A stretch of 33,248 nucleotides of DNA, taken from assembly GCA_001772615.1 (NCBI GenBank), contig MEUZ01000003.1, positions 76,450-109,697 of the forward strand, written 5' to 3'. The stretch is from a candidate division WWE3 bacterium RIFCSPHIGHO2_01_FULL_40_23. Its GTDB lineage: Bacteria > Patescibacteriota > WWE3 > UBA101185 > 2-01-FULL-41-18. This document shows, piece by piece, positions 1 to 7,929 of the stretch. Below the pieces are notes generated by a model. That model saw nothing but the letters and a program-made list of their open reading frames with translations, was not told the origin of the DNA and searched no databases. Both the position numbers and the translations under genes were made by a program. Numbering within the stretch: position 1 is the first letter of the stretch; each line of letters opens with the position of its first letter.

Positions 1-726
1 ACGGTCCGCATCCGTATCAAAAGCAAAACCAATATCAAAACCGCCTTCCACAACTTTTTCGGACAGTTCAGCCATAAAAAGGTTATTTTCTGGATCAGGT
101 ATTCCATGAGGATAGTCCCCGTCAAGATTGCAGTACAAAAGGCTTACGTTTATCCCTAATTTTTCAAAAATCTCCCCAACAATAATGCTGGACGTCCCAT
201 TTCCACAATCAACTAAAACTTTAAGTCCGCTTTTAAAACTAAAATTTTTCTGATAGTAACTTTCATATTCAGGTATCAAATCTTCATAATCAATTGAACC
301 GTTGCCTTTTAAGTATGATTCACTCTCAACAATTTGTTTAATTTCCAAAATCATATCCCCAAAAATCGGTTCCGCTCTCCTTCCGCACATCCTAAACCCG
401 TTAAATTTCTCCTCATTATGACTTGCAGTGACCATAACACCAGAGTCAAATCGTTTATTAAAAGTCAGAAAGTGAATTATTGGAGTAAGGCTTAACCCTA
501 TATCGCTAACCTTGCACCCGGTTGACATAAGCCCATACACAAACTTGTCTTTTATATCCTGTGAACTTTTCCTATTGTCATGGCCGACGACTACTCTTTC
601 CCCATATTTATCTTTTACAAAAGTGCCAAAGGCTTTACCTAGATGAAGCGCAATATCAGAATCAAGATCGAGTGGAACAATTCCTCTAATATCATAGTCC
701 CTGAAAATAAAGGGGTTTATCTTCAC
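1..726 (-). CDS. Phosphomannomutase/phosphoglucomutase, partial (C-terminus runs off the window start)
   Basis: Reverse-complement translation KINPFIFRDYDIRGIVP...GVMVTASHNEEKFNGF...GGFDIGFAFDTDADR has the TASHN phosphoserine motif and the DxDxDR metal-binding motif. Likely GTG start at 726. Not in the supplied ORF list. Confidence 0.93.
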   Translation of the reverse strand, partial: MKINPFIFRDYDIRGIVPLDLDSDIALHLGKAFGTFVKDKYGERVVVGHDNRKSSQDIKDKFVYGLMSTGCKVSDIGLSLTPIIHFLTFNKRFDSGVMVTASHNEEKFNGFRMCGRRAEPIFGDMILEIKQIVESESYLKGNGSIDYEDLIPEYESYYQKNFSFKSGLKVLVDCGNGTSSIIVGEIFEKLGINVSLLYCNLDGDYPHGIPDPENNLFMAELSEKVVEGGFDIGFAFDTDADR

Positions 727-732
727 AAATAC

Positions 733-741
733 ATAATACCA
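733..741 (-). promoter_or_regulatory. Extended -10 (TGG-TATTAT), 6 nt from GTG start of the phosphomannomutase
   Basis: Minus strand TGGTATTATGTATTTGTGAAG; TSS expected at or next to the start codon. Confidence 0.5.
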
Positions 742-836
742 AAGGGAATGGAAGAAAGATAAATGAGATGTTACAATTTTAAAACTAAAGCGAGGAAGTA
801 GCCGCTCAAGTTAGTAAGAATAAAAGTAATTCCTTA

Positions 837-854
837 AATCCGCCTAGGCGGATT
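837..854. repeat. 18-bp perfect palindrome AATCCGCCTAGGCGGATT
   Basis: Self reverse-complementary over 18 bp; ends 5 nt before the LCP start codon. Confidence 0.85.
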
Positions 855-859
855 CAAAT

Positions 860-1873
860 ATGATAAAGAAATTATTTATAATAACCTTACTTGTACTTGT
901 CAGTTCTGTTGTAGTATTTACAGCTTACCAAGCTTACAAGCTTTCAAATAATGTTAAAGAACTAATAAGCCCTACAGGAAGCCTTTCAAAAAAAGATAGT
1001 AAGGATACAAAAATACCGGATGAACCAACAAAGGTCTCAAAAGATAAAATGTTTTCTGTCTTACTTTTGGGTATAGACAGACGTCACAAATCAGAGACGT
1101 CCTTTAGAACTGACATAATGATACTTGTGTCTGTTAACCAAACAAAAAAGAAAGTTGTATTTACTTCCGTCCCTAGGGATTTATGGGTAAACGGTGGAAG
1201 GATCAATGCAACTTATGTAGGATCCGGCTGGCCGGCAATGCAGGATGCTTTTGAAAGAATCACAGGTCAGAAGCCCGATGCTTTTATACAATCTGATTTT
1301 GAAGATTTGGTATGGATAGTTGATACCATGGGTGGGATCGACCTTGATCTTGAGACAGGTTTTATTGACTCGGAGTACCCAAATGATGTTACAAAAACTT
1401 ATCAAACAGTATCTTTTAATTCTGGTTTGCAGCATGTTGACGGACGTACTGCTTTAATCCTTTCAAGATCAAGACATGGCAACAACGGCGAGGGGAGTGA
1501 CTTCAAAAGAATGCTTAGACAGCACAAAATCCTCAAAGCCATGCCGGAAGCCATACTTTCCACAAAAAGCCTCTTTAATCCTTTAAATGTAAAAAAGTTC
1601 TATGAGATGGTTACAGAGCATATGGTAACCGACCTTGGTCTTAAAGACACTGATATTCTGTGGAGTTTTTATCCTCAAAGGAATGAGTACACCGTTGAAA
1701 GCTTTCTGGTAGATTCCACTTTTTTGCATAACCCTCCCCTTTCCGAATATGGAGGGGCTTGGGTTCTTGTTCCTATAAATAATGATTATTCTCCTATCCA
1801 CACTGCGTTATCCGTAAAGCTTGGACTAATTGATCCTGCACCCGAAACCATAAAAACTGAAGAACAGCCTTAA
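860..1873 (+). CDS. LytR-CpsA-Psr (LCP) family phosphotransferase with N-terminal TM anchor
   Basis: N-terminal TM, then LLLGIDRR...FRTDIMILVSVNQTKKKVVFTSVPRDLWV and ALILSRSRHGNNGEGSDFKRMLRQHKIL, typical of the LCP domain. Confidence 0.93.
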   Translation: MIKKLFIITLLVLVSSVVVFTAYQAYKLSNNVKELISPTGSLSKKDSKDTKIPDEPTKVSKDKMFSVLLLGIDRRHKSETSFRTDIMILVSVNQTKKKVVFTSVPRDLWVNGGRINATYVGSGWPAMQDAFERITGQKPDAFIQSDFEDLVWIVDTMGGIDLDLETGFIDSEYPNDVTKTYQTVSFNSGLQHVDGRTALILSRSRHGNNGEGSDFKRMLRQHKILKAMPEAILSTKSLFNPLNVKKFYEMVTEHMVTDLGLKDTDILWSFYPQRNEYTVESFLVDSTFLHNPPLSEYGGAWVLVPINNDYSPIHTALSVKLGLIDPAPETIKTEEQP

Positions 1874-2220
1874 AAATCAACATTTGTAAAATGATTAATT
1901 CCATATTTTCCAAAGTTAAAATTAATTGATATGACATCAATCCTTGCCAAACATTTTAGATTATGAGTAAAAAGATAATAATTAGCCGAATTTCTTAGGG
2001 CTTTAAGCTTATATTTAGTAACTGCTTCGTAAGGATTTCCGTATCTGTTTGAGCTCCTTGTTTTTACTTCCACAAAAACAATAGTTTCCCCATCTCTTGC
2101 TATGATATCTATTTCACCCCATCTTTTTGATCTGAAGTTTCTTTCAAGTATCACAAAGTTCTTATTCAAAAGATACCTTTCAGCTATATCCTCTCCTATC
2201 CTTCCTAAATCTTTCCGCAT
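1870..2220 (-). CDS. yraN: YraN/UPF0102 family endonuclease-like protein
   Basis: RKDLGRIGEDIAERYLLNKNFVILERNFRSKRWGEIDIIARDGETIVFVEVKTRSSNRYGNPYEAV matches the UPF0102 signature (GE.A..yL...G...l..N.r...GEIDlI..d....vFVEVK.R). Confidence 0.95.
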   Translation of the reverse strand: MRKDLGRIGEDIAERYLLNKNFVILERNFRSKRWGEIDIIARDGETIVFVEVKTRSSNRYGNPYEAVTKYKLKALRNSANYYLFTHNLKCLARIDVISINFNFGKYGINHFTNVDF

Positions 2221-2226
2221 TAAATT

Positions 2227-2235
2227 AATATAACA
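2227..2235 (-). promoter_or_regulatory. Extended -10 (TGT-TATATT), 6 nt from yraN ATG
   Basis: Minus strand TGTTATATTAATTTAATGCGG. Confidence 0.5.
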
Positions 2236-2258
2236 CTTATTGCAATAATTTTTGGGTG

Positions 2259-4001
2259 TTAATAAGGGCGGTCGGGTGGTATTCTATAAGAAACAACAAC
2301 ATCCTCTATGATATCCATCCAAAGAGGAACAGCAGTTTCGGCAGCATAAATACTAGCAGTCGGCTCTTCCAGTTTTACAACCATCACAAGCTTTTTATCA
2401 AAAGGTGCATAGGGTAAAAAACCCACAAAAGTAGCATTAGTCTTGTTAGGATCGTATTTACCGTCAACCGGTATCTGCGCAGTTCCGGTCTTTCCGGCAA
2501 CTGTATACCCTTTGATATTAAAAAACTTAGCCTCCCCTTTATCTACAGCGTCAACGAGCATTCCTGCAACCGTTTGAGCAGTCTTAGATGAAATCACCCT
2601 CCATTTCTTTTCGTTTGGGAAATCTATTTCCCTATTTACGTCATATATTTTTGTAACAATCTTGGGTTTAACAAGATAACCACCATTATCAAAAGCCGAA
2701 AAAGCTACAGCGAGCTGGAGAACAGAAGCAGAGATACCCTGGCCGAACGCCGCGGTTGCGAGGTCTATCTCCGCCCATTTTGAAGGATCTCTCAAAACAC
2801 CTGTATTTTCCCCTTCTAACGTAATTCCCGTGAGCTCTCCCAAACCAAATTTCCTAAAATACTGATAAAGCTTGCCGGCTCCAACTTTTGTTCCTACCCA
2901 TGCCGCACCTATATTGTTGGACTTCTCAAGCAATTCCTTAATATTTAACACTCCCAGATGTTTCCCGTTCCAGTTATCTATGGTGTATTCTGAATAAGTT
3001 TTAGGACCATCATCATTAAAAGTTGTCTCGGGTGAGACTAAACCAAGATCTATTGCCGCCGCAACAGTAAGCGGTTTGATTACCGAACCGGGCTCATAAA
3101 CATCGGAAATTGAAACGTTCTTCCTTTCAATCTTTAAGCTCTCGGTGGATTCTTCCCCTTCACCATCAAGCATATCAGGATTATAGGTGGGATAATTTGC
3201 CATGGCGTAAATTTCACCGTTAACGGGGTTTATTATCAAAACTGAACCGCTTTTGGCCTGATATTTTAAAACACCTTCTTTAAGTTTTTCTTCAACAAGA
3301 AATTGAATTCCTCTATCTATTGTAAGAAACAAACTCCTGCCATCAAGGGGTGGGATTTTTTTATACCCCCCAAGAATTATACTTTCCCCGCCGGCACTTC
3401 TCTCCTCAAGTATCCTACCCGGTTTACCCCTTAAATCCCCGTTAAAATACCCCTCAAGCCCAAAATAGCCCTGTGCCTGGTCCTTATCCCCACCCGCAAC
3501 AAAACCCATAACATGAGACGCCAGGAGGCCTTCAGGGTAATATCTCATAGGTTCTTCTTCAAAACCAATGTTTTCAAGCTTAAGTTCCTCCAACTCATGC
3601 TTTTTTTCCTCGGGGATCCTGCGATACAGAGAAACCCAATATAAATCCTGCGACAGCATGCTCTTAAATTCGTTTTCAAGCGTTTCTTTATCTTTTTCGG
3701 TCTTAAGTCTATCCGCAAGAAGCTTTGCGTATTTAGTGGGATCGTCTATATATCTAGGTTTGGCAAAAAGTGTGAAGTATGTTTTTGAGGTTGCAAGCGG
3801 AAAACCATCTTTAGCCAAAATGTCTCCTCTTCTAGCGGAAAGTATTGAAAAATTCCAGTGCTGGTTCTGCGCTTTAGCTTCATACTCTTTGTGCCTAATA
3901 ACCTGAATATAAAAAAGCCTGAAAATAATGGCAATAACGGCGAGTGAAAAAAGGCACTGAAGGAGGATAAGCCTTCCATGTTTTATCTCTTTTTTAGGCA
4001 T
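2259..4001 (-). CDS. ftsI: Peptidoglycan D,D-transpeptidase FtsI (class B PBP)
   Basis: N-terminal TM; SxxK (EPGSVIKPL), SxN (EKSNNIGAA) and KTGT (VAGKTGTAQIP) motifs; located in a dcw cluster. Confidence 0.95.
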   Translation of the reverse strand: MPKKEIKHGRLILLQCLFSLAVIAIIFRLFYIQVIRHKEYEAKAQNQHWNFSILSARRGDILAKDGFPLATSKTYFTLFAKPRYIDDPTKYAKLLADRLKTEKDKETLENEFKSMLSQDLYWVSLYRRIPEEKKHELEELKLENIGFEEEPMRYYPEGLLASHVMGFVAGGDKDQAQGYFGLEGYFNGDLRGKPGRILEERSAGGESIILGGYKKIPPLDGRSLFLTIDRGIQFLVEEKLKEGVLKYQAKSGSVLIINPVNGEIYAMANYPTYNPDMLDGEGEESTESLKIERKNVSISDVYEPGSVIKPLTVAAAIDLGLVSPETTFNDDGPKTYSEYTIDNWNGKHLGVLNIKELLEKSNNIGAAWVGTKVGAGKLYQYFRKFGLGELTGITLEGENTGVLRDPSKWAEIDLATAAFGQGISASVLQLAVAFSAFDNGGYLVKPKIVTKIYDVNREIDFPNEKKWRVISSKTAQTVAGMLVDAVDKGEAKFFNIKGYTVAGKTGTAQIPVDGKYDPNKTNATFVGFLPYAPFDKKLVMVVKLEEPTASIYAAETAVPLWMDIIEDVVVSYRIPPDRPY

Positions 4002-4021
4002 ATCTGAATGAGTTAACTATA

Positions 4022-4330
4022 TCAAAATTTGTTCACAAGATTTACATTTGCAGAGGCGGCGGGAAGTCCGGTTAAAAATTCAATTTTTGGGGAATAAACC
4101 ATTCCAAGAGACTGCGCTTCCGATTTAATTCTGTAAAGAGATGAGATATCGGCTATTTCCTCTTTAAGCCTGCTGTTTTCTTTTTCCAAAAGTGCAATTT
4201 CACTTTCATAATTTTTTACCTCTCCTCCTGTAGTGGCAAGTTTAGAGGAAACAAAAATTCTCCCAAAAATGCTTAGTAGAAGACTTGTTAGAAGCAGAGA
4301 AAAAAAGAGCTTGGGCAGGAGTTTTTTCAT
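4022..4330 (-). CDS. FtsL/DivIC-like septum protein
   Basis: 102 aa with one N-terminal TM and a coiled coil (ALLEKENSRLKEEIADISSLYRIKSEAQSLGMV), positioned between rsmH and ftsI. Confidence 0.8.
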   Translation of the reverse strand: MKKLLPKLFFSLLLTSLLLSIFGRIFVSSKLATTGGEVKNYESEIALLEKENSRLKEEIADISSLYRIKSEAQSLGMVYSPKIEFLTGLPAASANVNLVNKF

Positions 4331-5193
4331 AATTTTTCAAAAACACGCATTTTAGCACTGCGGGAGCGGGGATTTTCTAAAACCTCCTCCCTGTTTGGAA
4401 CTAAGGGCACTTTAAAAAGAGCCTTCAGAGAGGGCCGCACCTTCTTTGCAATCCTATCTTCCAGTGAATGGAATGTAATAATTACAAGCCTACCGCCAGG
4501 TATTAAAAGAGCTGCGGCCCGGGACAGTGAAATCTCTAAGTTATTTAGTTCATCATTAACAGCTATTCTTAAAGCCTGAAAAGTTTTAGTTGCAGGGTGA
4601 ATCTTTGCTTCACCTCTTTTTTTCACACCGATTATAATTTCGGTCAATTCACTGCATCTTTCTATCGGCTTTTCTTTCCGTGCATTAACAATAGCTCTTG
4701 CTATCTTTTTAGCGGAGTCCTCCCCGCCATAATTAAAGATGAGCTTTGAAAGTTCTTTTTCCGAAAGACCGTTAACAAGATCTTTAGCGCTTGCTTTTAA
4801 CGAGAGATCCATTCTCATATCAAGAGGCTCCTCGGAAGAATAAGAGAAACCTCTTTTCTGTTCCTCAAGCTGATGATACGAGGTTCCAAGGTCATAAAGA
4901 ATCCCATTGGCAGGTTTAAAACCTGTTTCTTGGGCTATCTTCTCTACTTCCTTGAAGTTGCCAAGAAACAAGGTAAGTCTTTCAGACATACTCCCTGTTT
5001 CGTTTGCAAGCCTTTCGGTCACTCTACTTAGAGAGTTGGGATCTTGATCTATCCCAAGAACCAGCCCTCCTCGTTTAAGAATTTTAATAGAATGTCCCCC
5101 ATCGCCAAGGGTGGCATCTATATACTTTCCCTTTTCTTTAATTTTTAAATGTTCTATGGCCAAATCCGCCATGACAACCGTATGATACTTCAT
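4327..5193 (-). CDS. rsmH: 16S rRNA (cytosine(1402)-N(4))-methyltransferase RsmH
   Basis: YIDATLGDGGHS, GILYDLGTSYHQLEEQKRGFSY, FQALRIAVNDELNNLE and FHSLEDRIAKK are diagnostic of RsmH/MraW. Confidence 0.97.
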   Translation of the reverse strand: MKYHTVVMADLAIEHLKIKEKGKYIDATLGDGGHSIKILKRGGLVLGIDQDPNSLSRVTERLANETGSMSERLTLFLGNFKEVEKIAQETGFKPANGILYDLGTSYHQLEEQKRGFSYSSEEPLDMRMDLSLKASAKDLVNGLSEKELSKLIFNYGGEDSAKKIARAIVNARKEKPIERCSELTEIIIGVKKRGEAKIHPATKTFQALRIAVNDELNNLEISLSRAAALLIPGGRLVIITFHSLEDRIAKKVRPSLKALFKVPLVPNREEVLENPRSRSAKMRVFEKL

Positions 5194-5624
5194 TAAAGTT
5201 TAGGGCTGGACAGTTTTTCGCCAATTTCTCCGCTATGATCATCAATATATTTCTTTCTTTCAGTCCATCTTGGAAGAGCCCAAACCTCAACCCACCTTCC
5301 TAAACCCAAAAACACTACTTCTTCGGAAATTTTAGCGTACTCCTTTAGATTCGCAGGCAGTACGAATCTACCCTGGCCGTCAAGCTCTATCTCACTCGCT
5401 GAACCAAGCAAAAACCTGGAGGTATCTCTGACCGAAAGGGAAACAAAAGGGCCTTTTGCGGCTTCAGAAACAAGAATGTCCCAACCCTTCTGATCAACTA
5501 TCACTAAACAACCCTCGTAGCCCTGCGTTATTACAATCTTATTTCCAGTTTCCTCCCTAAACTTCTTAGGAAAAGAAAGTCTATTACCATCTACTAACTT
5601 GTTTCTGAATTCTCCGATGATCAT
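5193..5624 (-). CDS. mraZ: Transcriptional regulator / division protein MraZ
   Basis: 143 aa with two MraZ half-motifs (KLVDGNRLSFPKKFRE and IELDGQGRFVLPANLKEYA), immediately upstream of rsmH. Confidence 0.93.
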   Translation of the reverse strand: MIIGEFRNKLVDGNRLSFPKKFREETGNKIVITQGYEGCLVIVDQKGWDILVSEAAKGPFVSLSVRDTSRFLLGSASEIELDGQGRFVLPANLKEYAKISEEVVFLGLGRWVEVWALPRWTERKKYIDDHSGEIGEKLSSPKL

Positions 5625-5637
5625 AGGTTTTCAAAGT

Positions 5638-5681
5638 TCACCACTTATCACCATTTAAAACCAATGGCATTAGGCTGTCAA
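5638..5681 (-). promoter_or_regulatory. mraZ promoter with putative MraZ operator (two TGGTGA repeats, 10-bp period)
   Basis: Minus strand: TTGACA (5681-5676), 17-nt spacer, TTAAAT (5658-5653). The two TGGTGA repeats (plus-strand TCACCA at 5638-5643 and 5648-5653) are exactly 10 bp apart, overlapping and downstream of the -10. Confidence 0.65.
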
Positions 5682-5770
5682 TACAAATAAAAGGCGAAGA
5701 TGCAAAAAGATCATTGATTTTAAAACGGAAAATTTTGAATAGCTCCTGGTAAAAGAAGCACTATGAGGCC

Positions 5771-7138
5771 TTAGAGGTTAAGGTTTTGCAAAAAGAAACT
5801 CTCTAAATCCGATATCTTAACCCTTTTCTGCTCCGTCGTATCCCTGTGCCTTAAGGTAACGGTGTCATCATCTATCGTTTGGTAGTCAACGGTAAGACAC
5901 CACGGTATCCCAATTTCATCAGCTGAATAGTATCTCTTTCCAATATTTCCCCTGCCATCATAAAGACACTTAACAATCTTTTTAAGATTTTGGTATATAC
6001 CTTGAGCCTTTTTCACCAAGCCTTCTTTATTAGAAACAAGCGGAAAAACTGCAGCCTTAATGGGTGCTAATCGGGGTATTAATTTCAAGATAACGCGATC
6101 CTCATCTTCAAAATAAGAGTCACAAAGCAAGGCTAGAAGAATTCTATTTAAACCAAAGGTTGGCTCTACAACGTGCGGAATAAACTTTTCTTTGGTGTCC
6201 GGATCAGTGTATCTTAAATCAGAACCTGACTTTTCCATATGATTTCTTAAGTCGTAATCCGTTCTGTAAGCGAGCCCAAACATCTCTTTTGTTCCGAAGG
6301 GAAAAGCAAAGTCTAAATCTTCCGTTCTGGAAGAATAATGTGACCTTTCCTGATCTGTATGAGTTCTCCACCTAAGGTTTTGTTTTGACACACCCAATGA
6401 AACAACCCAATTCTCCATTTCCCTTTTCCAATATTCAAAATGATCTTGCCACTTGTCTTTCCTTGGATCCAAGAAAAACTCAAACTCCGCAAGATTAAAT
6501 TCCAAGGTTCTAAAAATAAAGTTTCCCTTCGTGATCTCGTTTCTGAAGGCTTTTCCGGATTGAGCGATTCCAAAAGGAAGCCTCGGATGAAAACTCTCAA
6601 GTACATTTTTAAAATTTACGAACATTCCTTGAGCTATCTCCCCCCTTAAATAAGCCAAAGACTGGGATTCTTCTAGAATTCCAATATGTGTCTGAAACAA
6701 CCCGCTGAACTTTCTTGCGGGAGTCCAGTTGAAGTTGCCGCAAACCGGGCACTTTATCTTGTTTTCAGTAATAATATTATCAATCTCATTAAGCGGGTAC
6801 CCCTCAACATTTACACTTAAAGCATCTAAAACAATATGATCCGCTCTTGTTCTATTCTTACAGTTCTTGCAGTCTATTAAGGCTTCATTAAAGTTGGCTA
6901 CATGCCCAGATGCCTCCCACACTTTAGGGTTCATTAAAATACTTGAATCCATCCCATACATATCATCTCTTCCGGTTACAAAAAAATCCCACCATTCATT
7001 AGTAATGTTTCTTAAAAGAAGGGCACCGAGAGGTCCAAAATCATAAGTATTGGCAAGTCCTCCATATATTTCTGATCCGGGGTAAACAAAACCTCGTCTT
7101 TTGGCAAGACTTATAATTTTTAACATTTTATCTTCCAT
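5771..7138 (-). CDS. glyS: Glycyl-tRNA synthetase (single-chain, alpha2 type)
   Basis: AKRRGFVYPGSEIYGGLANTYDFGPLGALLLRNITNEWW...IAQSGKAFRNEITKGNFIFRTLEFNLAEFEFF...PHVVEPTFGLNRILLALL are class II GlyRS signatures. Confidence 0.97.
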   Translation of the reverse strand: MEDKMLKIISLAKRRGFVYPGSEIYGGLANTYDFGPLGALLLRNITNEWWDFFVTGRDDMYGMDSSILMNPKVWEASGHVANFNEALIDCKNCKNRTRADHIVLDALSVNVEGYPLNEIDNIITENKIKCPVCGNFNWTPARKFSGLFQTHIGILEESQSLAYLRGEIAQGMFVNFKNVLESFHPRLPFGIAQSGKAFRNEITKGNFIFRTLEFNLAEFEFFLDPRKDKWQDHFEYWKREMENWVVSLGVSKQNLRWRTHTDQERSHYSSRTEDLDFAFPFGTKEMFGLAYRTDYDLRNHMEKSGSDLRYTDPDTKEKFIPHVVEPTFGLNRILLALLCDSYFEDEDRVILKLIPRLAPIKAAVFPLVSNKEGLVKKAQGIYQNLKKIVKCLYDGRGNIGKRYYSADEIGIPWCLTVDYQTIDDDTVTLRHRDTTEQKRVKISDLESFFLQNLNL

Positions 7139-7173
7139 ATATCCCTTTTATTCTCTAAATTATCATGTCATCA

Positions 7174-7917
7174 CTAAACATTAAAGATCCTTTCGCTTCT
7201 TATCGGGCTGTCAAGATTGTACTCCGTATAATAAGTTAAAATTTCGTCAGCGGCACTTAATAACCCCTGATAGTATGAAATCTGCATATATCCTTTTAGT
7301 GAAAACCTCTTAATATCTTTAAAAAGGTTTAAAACTCCTATGGAAATCTCTCTAGATTCATTACCGCAACTTTCACAAACTATACCACCTTGAGCGGCGG
7401 AAAAGCCGATTTTCTTCCAAGAAGAATCAAAATCTCTCAAGCACTGCTGGCAAAAATCTAAAACGGGATCAAAACCTAGCATTGAAAGAAGTTTAAGTTT
7501 GAAATAAATAAGAGCCTGTTTTCTTTTCTCTTCGCTTAAATTTTGATTAAGTATTGATAGAATACTAACCGTAAACTCATACACATTTTCATTTTCCTCC
7601 TCATAAAGAAGAAATTTATCCAAAAGCTCTAAAACCGTATACCCATAAGAAACTCTATTTAACTTTTCTTTCAGGCTTGAAAAGGAATTAAGGAGCTTAA
7701 CTTCAGTTAAGTAAGGGAAGGTTGAGCTTTCATGAAAGGAAAAAACTATTTGGTTTAAGAGATCTAAACTCCCAAGCCTTCTGGAAGTAATCTTTCTAAC
7801 CCCTTTGGCAACAAATTTAACGACTCCTCTTTTTTTTGAAAAGATGTGAATTATCTTATCTCCTTCACCATGATTCTTTGATTTAAGAACAATACCCTCA
7901 AGGGTTCCCCGCCTCAT
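7174..7917 (-). CDS. recO: DNA repair protein RecO
   Basis: N-terminal OB fold (GIVLKSKNHGEGDKIIHIFSKKRGVVKFVAKGVRK) and a zinc-finger region (CQQCLRDFD...CESCGNESRE). Confidence 0.93.
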   Translation of the reverse strand: MRRGTLEGIVLKSKNHGEGDKIIHIFSKKRGVVKFVAKGVRKITSRRLGSLDLLNQIVFSFHESSTFPYLTEVKLLNSFSSLKEKLNRVSYGYTVLELLDKFLLYEEENENVYEFTVSILSILNQNLSEEKRKQALIYFKLKLLSMLGFDPVLDFCQQCLRDFDSSWKKIGFSAAQGGIVCESCGNESREISIGVLNLFKDIKRFSLKGYMQISYYQGLLSAADEILTYYTEYNLDSPIRSERIFNV

Positions 7918-7923
7918 GAATGA

Positions 7924-7929
7924 ATTATA
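7924..7929 (-). promoter_or_regulatory. Consensus -10 TATAAT, 6 nt from recO ATG
   Basis: Minus strand CTATAATTCATTCATGAGGCGG; overlaps the TAA stop of the DUF4012 gene. Confidence 0.5.

Noticed and set aside
2225-2258. Possible terminator/stem AACAC...GTGTT between ftsI and yraN
   Set aside because: Only a 5-bp AT-rich stem with a long loop and no convincing U-tract; better explained as part of the yraN extended -10 region.
3568-3906. Plus-strand ORF of 112 aa and minus-strand ORF 3746-3979 inside ftsI
   Set aside because: Both overlap ftsI in other frames and show typical shadow-ORF composition.
6313-6606. 97-aa minus-strand and 69-aa plus-strand ORFs within glyS
   Set aside because: Alternative-frame shadows of the GlyRS coding sequence.
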